From the NCBI GenBank assembly GCA_026705025.1, contig JAPPBN010000010.1:10671-74670 (forward strand): a stretch of DNA of 64,000 bases, read 5' to 3'. The translations under genes were made by a program, and so were the position numbers. This DNA comes from Bin125 sp026705025. Lineage in GTDB: Bacteria > Chloroflexota > Dehalococcoidia > Bin125. The notes beneath the pieces were generated by a model that was not told the origin of the DNA, searched no databases, and saw only the letters and a list, made by a program, of their open reading frames with translations. Positions 59,088 through 64,000 of this stretch are shown here, one piece after another (within the stretch, counting starts at the first letter, position 1; the number at the start of each line of letters is the position of its first letter).

Positions 59088-59205
59088 ACCCTCACCCCAG
59101 CCCTCTCCCAGAGGGAGAGGGAGTTAGAGGGGAGGGTTCTGATCCCCTCTCCCTGAGGGAGAGGGTTAGAGCCTGCCCCCGCGGAGGCGGGGGGTGAGGG
59201 CCCCG
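59088..59205. repeat. Inverted pair of REP-like palindromes (copies 7 and 8) plus GC palindrome
   Basis: Copy 59088-59121 is inverted relative to 59144-59167. A CCCCCGC/GCGGGGG stem and the GGTGAGGGCCC tail follow to 59205. The rest of the 285-base gap to 59330 shows no gene. Confidence 0.75.
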
Positions 59206-59330
59206 CGCCAGCGCCCCACACCGACCATCCCGCAGATACACTGCCCCATAGGGCAGGGAACGGCACAGATCAGTTGGGCAGTACCCTCTCCATAGCCCCG
59301 AAGCGGCTCTCAAACGCTTCCGGGGCTGCC

Positions 59331-60110
59331 CTACACCTTGTACCCACCATCCACCGAGATCACCTGACCCGTAATCCCCGCCGACTCCGGCGACGCCAGC
59401 AGCGCCGCCATCGGACCCAGCTCCTCCGGCTCCAGCACCCGATTCTGCAGATTCTCCGACGCCCGCCAGGCGTGCGCCTCCTCCGCCGACATGCCCGCCG
59501 CCTTGCCCATCGCCTCCCAGTCGACCAGCGCCGTGTTCGTCCAGCCCGGACACAGGCAGTTCACCGTAATCCCGTAGGCCGCCGTATCGTGCGCCAGCGC
59601 CCGCGTAAACCCGATCAACCCGTGCTTCGCCGTTGAGTAGGCCAGCGCCCCGCCCGACCGCTTGGCGTAGCCCGACCCAATCGTCAGGATCCGCCCGTAG
59701 CCCGACTCCCGCATATGCGGCAGCGCCTCCCGCGTCGTCCAGTACGCCGACGTCAGGTTCAGCGCCAGGTTCGCCTCGAACACGTCGTCGTCGTGCGTGA
59801 ACGGATCCTGCGACCCCCGCAGCGGCGCGCCGCCGCCCACATTGTTAACCAGGATGTCGCAGGACCCGAACTCCGACACCGCACGCCGCACCGGCTCCTT
59901 CGACTGCTCCCGATCCAGCGCATCCGCAATCACCGCCAGCCCCCGCGTCCCGATCGCCTCGACCTCCCCCACGACCGCATCCAGCTGCCCCTGAGTCCGC
60001 GACGACACCACAATATCCGCCCCCTGCCGAGCCATCTCCAGAGCAATCGCCCGCCCAATCCCCCGTCCACCCCCGGTCACCACCGCCGTCTTCCCATCAA
60101 GGCTGCCCAT
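59331..60110 (-). CDS. Short-chain dehydrogenase/reductase (classical SDR)
   Basis: The 259-residue protein has the cofactor motif TGGGRGIG, the NNVGGG segment and the catalytic Ser-Tyr-Lys in IGSGYAKRSGGALAYSTAKHG. The C-terminal SPESAGITGQVISVDGGYKV is typical. NAD(P) preference: the arginines after the first strand (SSRTQ) suit NADP. ATG 60110 is the first ATG that opens the fold; the longer frame to 60155 is not conserved-looking. Confidence 0.93.
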   Translation of the reverse strand: MGSLDGKTAVVTGGGRGIGRAIALEMARQGADIVVSSRTQGQLDAVVGEVEAIGTRGLAVIADALDREQSKEPVRRAVSEFGSCDILVNNVGGGAPLRGSQDPFTHDDDVFEANLALNLTSAYWTTREALPHMRESGYGRILTIGSGYAKRSGGALAYSTAKHGLIGFTRALAHDTAAYGITVNCLCPGWTNTALVDWEAMGKAAGMSAEEAHAWRASENLQNRVLEPEELGPMAALLASPESAGITGQVISVDGGYKV

Positions 60111-60519
60111 ATCAACGCTCCATCCCAAATCTGAGTTGGCGGCAGGATAGGCCACGAACGGTTAGCTCCCCCCGCGCCAAACATTCCAAGTCGGCCCCGC
60201 GCAGGCGGGGCCCCGCAATACACAGCAGTTCCCTGCACCCCCGCCTGCGCGGGGGCGACTCCTCCGATGAACGCCCCTTGCCATCAGAACACACGTTCAT
60301 GTACCATCGACGGCCTACCAATGCACCGAGAGGAACCGATATGCCCCCGCAAACCCCCGATACAATCGCCCCAGTACGCGCTTTCGTACGCCACCGACGC
60401 CGACAGGTCCGCCGCACCCGACGCTGCCGACCGCTCCCCAGCTTCCAGCCCCGGGCGGCGATCGCCCAGCCCCGAGAGGCGACCGCCAATCGCTACGCTC
60501 ACACGAAAGAAGGATCCCA
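60111..60519. other. Spacer with GC palindromes, no gene
   Basis: This 409-base spacer holds the GGCCCCGC stem at 60193-60212 (preceded by AAGTC as at 45487) and a CCCCCGC/GCGGGGG stem near 60238-60256. Open frames across it are Arg/Pro-rich and have no ribosome site. The promoter of the small gene at 60520 must lie here. Confidence 0.55.
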
Positions 60520-60852
60520 GTGGTGACCACCCGAGACCTCGAGCAAGTCGTCGAAAGCGCCCTCCTCGACGCCGGCGTCCCGGAAGAGCGAGCGCGCGCA
60601 GCCGCCGCGCGCCTCGGAGACGAACTCGTCCAGCTCCCCACCAAAGCCGACCTCGACGAACGCATCCGCCAATCCGAGCGGCTCACCAACGAACGATTCG
60701 ACGCCGTCGACCACCGCTTCGACGCCATCGCCGTGCGCATCGACATGCTCGAACGCACCATGTGGCGCGTCTTCCTCGGCATGGGCACGATCATGCTGGC
60801 CATGTTCGGAGCCGTCTTCGGCGCCCTGATGTACGCCGTCTTCGGAGCGTGA
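60520..60852 (+). CDS. Small coiled-coil protein with C-terminal membrane anchor (DUF1640-like)
   Basis: The 110-residue protein has an N-terminal helix (TTRDLEQVVESALLDAGVPEERARAAAARLGDEL), a heptad-like stretch (KADLDERIRQSERLTNERFDAVDHRFDAIAVRIDMLERTM) and a hydrophobic end (FLGMGTIMLAMFGAVFGALMY). The layout is like bacterial DUF1640/CCDC90 proteins: coiled coil then tail anchor. GTG 60520 or 60523 follows AAGGA. Function unknown. Confidence 0.75.
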   Translation: MVTTRDLEQVVESALLDAGVPEERARAAAARLGDELVQLPTKADLDERIRQSERLTNERFDAVDHRFDAIAVRIDMLERTMWRVFLGMGTIMLAMFGAVFGALMYAVFGA

Positions 60853-60882
60853 CGCCCGCCGGACCCCTCCGCCCCTTTTTCC

Positions 60883-61137
60883 CGTCATTCCCGCGCCCCC
60901 TCCGTCATTCCCGCGCAGGCGGGAATCCATCCAGGACCAACCTCACCTGGCTGGAGCCGAGGCCATCTGCGTATCAGGACACGCCCAAGGTCCGAGACGG
61001 CGTTCGGCGGAGCGGATCGCCCGTCTCGAATCAGGCTCACACGGAGATCCACGGCCCAGGGCGCGATCCAACGCTCAGCTGCATGGATTCCCGCCCCCGC
61101 ATCAAGTGCGGGGCAGGCTGCGCGGGAATGACGGTGG
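60883..61137. repeat. GTCATTCCCGC inverted repeat pair
   Basis: GTCATTCCCGCGCAGGCGGGAATCCA begins at 60904 (a truncated copy at 60883) and its reverse complement pieces close the block at 61082-61137 (ATGGATTCCCGC ... GCGGGAATGACGG). The unit is 26 bases with an internal CCCGC/GCGGG stem. The pair flanks about 150 bases without a gene. Confidence 0.7.
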
Positions 61138-61195
61138 TGATTGGTCGTCCCCAGCGTCGACCGCGACTCAGGCATTGCCGGCGGCCGACCACCAC

Positions 61196-61330
61196 CGAAC
61201 ATTCTCAACCACGTCCAACCACCCCGCCGACCACGAAACCCAGCAAAACACGCCACCTGACCCCGTTTTTCTCCAAACCCCGCCCAGAAAAAAATTTCCG
61301 GCCAACCACCAACCACTCCGTCATCTCCGC
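61196..61330. repeat. Dispersed non-coding element, copy B
   Basis: Contains CCGAAC, CAACC units about ten bases apart, CCAGCAAAACAC, CCAAACCCCGCCC, AAAAAAATTTC and GGCCAACCACC, the same order as at 19853-19912. Confidence 0.5.
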
Positions 61331-61374
61331 TCTCCCCCCGCGCGAGGAGAGGAGATGCCTCGCCCACTTCCGCT

Positions 61375-61398
61375 CTCCCCCCGCGCCAGCGGGGGGAG
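61375..61398. repeat. CTCCCCCCGC palindrome
   Basis: Ten-base arms CTCCCCCCGC and GCGGGGGGAG with loop GCCA, followed by ATGCCGCAGGCAGAGGGGGG. A partial copy precedes it at 61331-61345. Confidence 0.7.
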
Positions 61399-61878
61399 AT
61401 GCCGCAGGCAGAGGGGGGTCCGCAGCGTTGACCACCTGGCGGGTTGGCGCGGGCGTCCCCCCCCCTTCAGTCGCTCCGCGACAGCTTCCCCCCAGGGGGC
61501 AGCGCAGACCAACCTCTGCTAGAGTGCACCAGACCCACCCGACCCCCCGACCCATCAGCCGGAGCAGGGATTGTTGCGCGAGTGTAATTTTGGCTATCGG
61601 ACGCCCGATAATCGGTTGCGTAGCGGGGTCGCAATCGGCGAAGATCACGACGTGGAATATCGATTCCTGGGGCGAACTATGTGCGGGCGGGGCCTGCGCA
61701 GGTCCCCAACCAGACCCCGATTGAACCCGGGGAAGCGCGGGGACCAGCTCCACCGCATGGAAAGAGAGGGCGCCATCGGCAAGAGAGACAGCGCACACCC
61801 GGTTCGCAGCCGGGGACACGCACGAGGCGAGCGGCCACAGGCTCCGTTCGCCCATTCGGCCCCATGAAAGGGCAGACA

Positions 61879-64000
61879 ATGATTCAAACTCTTGCGCGAA
61901 AGCGCACCAATGCGGTGGCACTGGCGGTAATCGCCGCCCTGATCGCCGCGATGTTCGTCGCGTTCATCCCTGCGCGCGCTGACCACGCGCCCGATGCACT
62001 CGGCGATGTCAACTTCAACACCGCTCAATGTAACGCCGGTGTCTTGCAGGGCGACGGTGACGACAGCGGTACCTTTGACGACCAAGTGCAGGTGTACGTC
62101 CGAGACGCAACGCCGACAGACACGACAAACGCCGGCACCATTGCGACCACCGAAGGTGACCAGCCTGGTTTCGCCAACTTGACGTCTGATCTGTGTAAGG
62201 CAGAGGACACCTCAACCACTCCGACAACCCCGGCTGTCAACAATGACGTCTTCTTCTCAATTACGCCGAACGGCACTGAGACACCAATCATCACGAAGCT
62301 GAACCCCAATGCTTCGATCAGGGTTGGCGACTCGGACGGCGTTGTTAAGGCTGGCGTTGATGTCGTGGCGACGATCTCGCTCAAGACCATTGAGCCTGCC
62401 GCGGCGGGCGAAGTGACGATCGCTTGGGTGCGAGTCTCTGGCGAGCTCGACAACCCGACCAAGGATGGCGACGGAACTGACTTCCCGGCCACGCATGTAT
62501 TCGCCAATGCCGGCTCGAAGACCCCAGCCGGGCTTTCTACTACGGCATTGATCGAGATTCCCGAGGGAACCACTGAGAAGGAATACACCGTCTCAGCGCG
62601 ACTTGAGTACAACCATGATGGCGACGACGGCACAACCCCCGTCAAGGTACTCACGCCGAGCGCCAAGTTCATAGTTGGCGACCCCGGCATTAACGCTGCT
62701 TCGGCAAGCCTCACGCTGGGCAACGCTCACGACGAAGATCCGCTGACGTCCGCTAACGACGTGGTAGCGGAGGACGGTACGGAGCCGGCCAACGGTGGCG
62801 ATGTCTGGCTGCGACTTTCGGTCTCGAACTCTCGCGGTGAGAAGGCCAATGCTGCTGGGCTCAACACCATCACGGTGATCGCTCCCGGCGCGACGTTGTC
62901 TCTGCACCCGTCAACAGCGGCAGGTACTCCTGGTGACGCCATTGACAGCGCCACCCAGCTGAGTGGCGGATCCAACAGCATCAGTGTCAACGAAGGCGGA
63001 ACCGGCGGCGCTGCCGTCACGGTTGGTCAGACAACCTTCATCAAGGTCTCACGGGCAGGTAGCCCGCCCAAGCCGGGCACGGTTACCGTCTACGCCCTCG
63101 TGATCGGCACTGATGGTGCGCCGCGCTCAGAGGATGTCGACGTGATCTTCACTGGCTCAGCCGCTTCGGTCGTGCTGGGCGACGGCGTCAGCGTCGGACA
63201 GCCCGGAGAGGGTGCTCAGGCGCAAGCCGAGATTTCCCTTAGCGCGGTTGACGCTGGCGGCTCCGACGCGACGTTCGGCACCGTGGTCTACAGCGTGACA
63301 GACGCCGATGGTGACCCGGTCAGCCAGTCCAAGGTCAAGGCTGAGACCAGCACCAAGGGCTCTAGCACCGAGAAAGACACGGACAACAACCCGAACGTGA
63401 AGGTGGTTCTTATCACCGTGGATGACAGCGCCAGCCCCGGCGTGTACACGGTTGAAGCCTCACTGAGCGGCGTGGACGACTCTGAAGACACGGCGACCGT
63501 GACGGTCTCCGGCATAGCGGCCAACGTTGTGCTCTCTTCCAGCTCGATGACCAGCGACACCATCGGTGACGTGATCACCGTGACTGCGATGGTCACTGAC
63601 GCAGACGGCAACGCCATCTCCGATGGCCAGCTTGTGACGTTCGATGTCTCTGGTGAGGGCTTGGTCCAGATCGGTTCCGACGCCAGCACAGGCGCGGACG
63701 GCATGGCCGGCTTCCAGTCGAAGACCAAGGGCGGCTCCGCATCGGCTTTGTTCACCGTGACCGGCGAAGGCACTGCCGTCGTCAGCGCAGTGATCGGTAG
63801 CCAGACGGCCGTCGCCGTGATCGTCAGCACCGCTGGTTCAGCTGCGGCACCTCAGGACGTCACCCTTGACTGCCTGAGCTCGCTCACCGGCTTCTCCAGC
63901 TACACCTGCAGCATGGGCAGCACGGCCTCCGAGCTCTTCGGAATGCTCTCCGGCCGTGGCGCCACCGCCATCCACCTCTGGAATGGCAGCATGTGGGTCC
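61879..64000 (+). CDS. Secreted surface-layer-like protein with Ig-like repeats, 3' end beyond window
   Basis: The frame is open from ATG 61879 (AAAGGG ahead) to the window end: 707 residues and incomplete. Residues 1-34 are a Sec signal peptide ending PARA. The body is Thr/Ser/Val/Gly/Asp-rich beta-sandwich modules; one near residues 550-650 (SSSSMTSDTIGDVITVTAMVTDADGNAISDGQLVTFDVSG) is a clear Big_1/invasin-type Ig-like domain, and an earlier one near 430-540 is similar. A change to DCLSSLTGFSSYTC and then WNGSMWV starts a different C-terminal domain. Acidic and cysteine-poor. Likely the S-layer or a major cell-surface protein. Confidence 0.88.
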   Translation, partial: MIQTLARKRTNAVALAVIAALIAAMFVAFIPARADHAPDALGDVNFNTAQCNAGVLQGDGDDSGTFDDQVQVYVRDATPTDTTNAGTIATTEGDQPGFANLTSDLCKAEDTSTTPTTPAVNNDVFFSITPNGTETPIITKLNPNASIRVGDSDGVVKAGVDVVATISLKTIEPAAAGEVTIAWVRVSGELDNPTKDGDGTDFPATHVFANAGSKTPAGLSTTALIEIPEGTTEKEYTVSARLEYNHDGDDGTTPVKVLTPSAKFIVGDPGINAASASLTLGNAHDEDPLTSANDVVAEDGTEPANGGDVWLRLSVSNSRGEKANAAGLNTITVIAPGATLSLHPSTAAGTPGDAIDSATQLSGGSNSISVNEGGTGGAAVTVGQTTFIKVSRAGSPPKPGTVTVYALVIGTDGAPRSEDVDVIFTGSAASVVLGDGVSVGQPGEGAQAQAEISLSAVDAGGSDATFGTVVYSVTDADGDPVSQSKVKAETSTKGSSTEKDTDNNPNVKVVLITVDDSASPGVYTVEASLSGVDDSEDTATVTVSGIAANVVLSSSSMTSDTIGDVITVTAMVTDADGNAISDGQLVTFDVSGEGLVQIGSDASTGADGMAGFQSKTKGGSASALFTVTGEGTAVVSAVIGSQTAVAVIVSTAGSAAAPQDVTLDCLSSLTGFSSYTCSMGSTASELFGMLSGRGATAIHLWNGSMWV

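Larger units (their letters stand above)
60853..61878. other. 1-kb gene-free spacer rich in repeats
   Basis: The longest spacer of the window. It contains a GTCATTCCCGC repeat pair, the second copy of the dispersed element and a CTCCCCCCGC palindrome (listed separately). The segment 61560-61878 ahead of the surface-protein gene is less repetitive and should hold a promoter and a ~250-base 5' leader; I see no recognised riboswitch. Frames in it look non-coding. Confidence 0.6.

Noticed and set aside
61571..61867. Small frame ahead of the surface-protein gene
   Set aside because: No ribosome site, Arg/Gly-rich, overlaps the likely 5' leader; not convincing as a gene.
61640..61878. Possible riboswitch in the leader of the surface-protein gene
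   Set aside because: Several GC stems can be drawn but no known aptamer core could be matched by eye.
1..64000. tRNA, rRNA, CRISPR arrays, insertion sequences, prophage
   Set aside because: No cloverleaf, no rRNA-like stretch, no regularly spaced direct repeats of 25-40 bases, and no transposase or phage structural gene found.

Overview
This is a GC-rich (roughly 60-65 %) bacterial chromosome segment carrying about 52 protein genes, no rRNA or tRNA that I can see, and no CRISPR array. The gene mix fits a heterotrophic, probably marine, Chloroflexota bacterium of the SAR202/Dehalococcoidia type: three CaiB/BaiF CoA-transferases, two acyl-CoA carboxylase carboxyltransferases, an enolase-superfamily enzyme, an LLM flavin/F420 oxidoreductase, an F420-type nitroreductase, a tungsten aldehyde:ferredoxin oxidoreductase, a dimethylformamidase-like enzyme, and a surface protein with Ig-like repeats. 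The taxonomic call is an inference from gene content; no marker gene is present to prove it.

Layout. 1-2.1 kb: a two-subunit N,N-dimethylformamidase-like operon (large subunit cut by the window edge). 2.2-5.3 kb: proline dehydrogenase, then a NarL-type histidine kinase/response regulator pair. 5.4-9.4 kb: small monooxygenase, HSL-type esterase, TauD-type dioxygenase, carboxyltransferase. 9.4-10.2 kb: first copy of a two-gene module (DUF5678-like protein plus retropepsin-like protease, joined by a GTGA overlap). 10.3-15.1 kb: aldehyde ferredoxin oxidoreductase with its MoaD-like protein, three small membrane proteins, and an SDR-DUF2867 fusion. 15.0-19.1 kb: peptide-type ABC transporter (binding protein with a long Gln-rich tether, two permeases, no ATPase). 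19.2-24.96 kb: a small unknown protein, a striking helically phased non-coding tract, two CoA-transferases, a DUF35/thiolase-like pair and an amidohydrolase. 24.97-28.9 kb: Lut-type lactate oxidation genes with a LutB-LutA fusion, and an isovaleryl-CoA-type dehydrogenase. 28.97-30.6 kb: a selenoprotein of the UGSC family with an in-frame TGA and a SECIS-like hairpin, plus an unknown partner. 30.8-34.7 kb: DHA2 transporter, TcuA-like flavoprotein, AlkD-like protein. 34.7-35.5 kb: second copy of the DUF5678-like/retropepsin module. 35.5-43.1 kb: second carboxyltransferase and an AddAB-like helicase-nuclease. 43.2-45.2 kb: P-II protein and ammonium transporter. 45.6-49 kb: divergent HEPN-like and HTH genes, F420-type nitroreductase, DEAD-box helicase. 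49-60.1 kb: IMPase, hydroxyacid dehydrogenase, LLM oxidoreductase, aldo/keto reductase, permuted CoA-transferase, sulfite-oxidase-like Mo enzyme, Zn alcohol dehydrogenase, enolase-superfamily enzyme, enoyl-CoA hydratase, SDR. 60.1-61.9 kb: repeat-rich spacer with one small coiled-coil protein. 61.9 kb to the end: a secreted multi-domain surface protein running off the window.

Most genes describe a scavenging lifestyle: activation of diverse organic acids to CoA esters (CoA-transferases), carboxylation, dehydrogenation, hydration and retro-aldol or thiolytic cleavage, supported by oxygenases and F420/flavin enzymes. Intergenic spaces are seeded with at least five families of short palindromic repeats. 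The observations I rate highest are the UGSC selenoprotein locus, the twice-occurring DUF5678-like/retropepsin module with identical GTGA coupling, the dimethylformamidase-like subunit pair, and the 10.4-bp-phased tract at 19.68-19.83 kb whose motifs recur inside the HTH gene at 46.6-46.8 kb.
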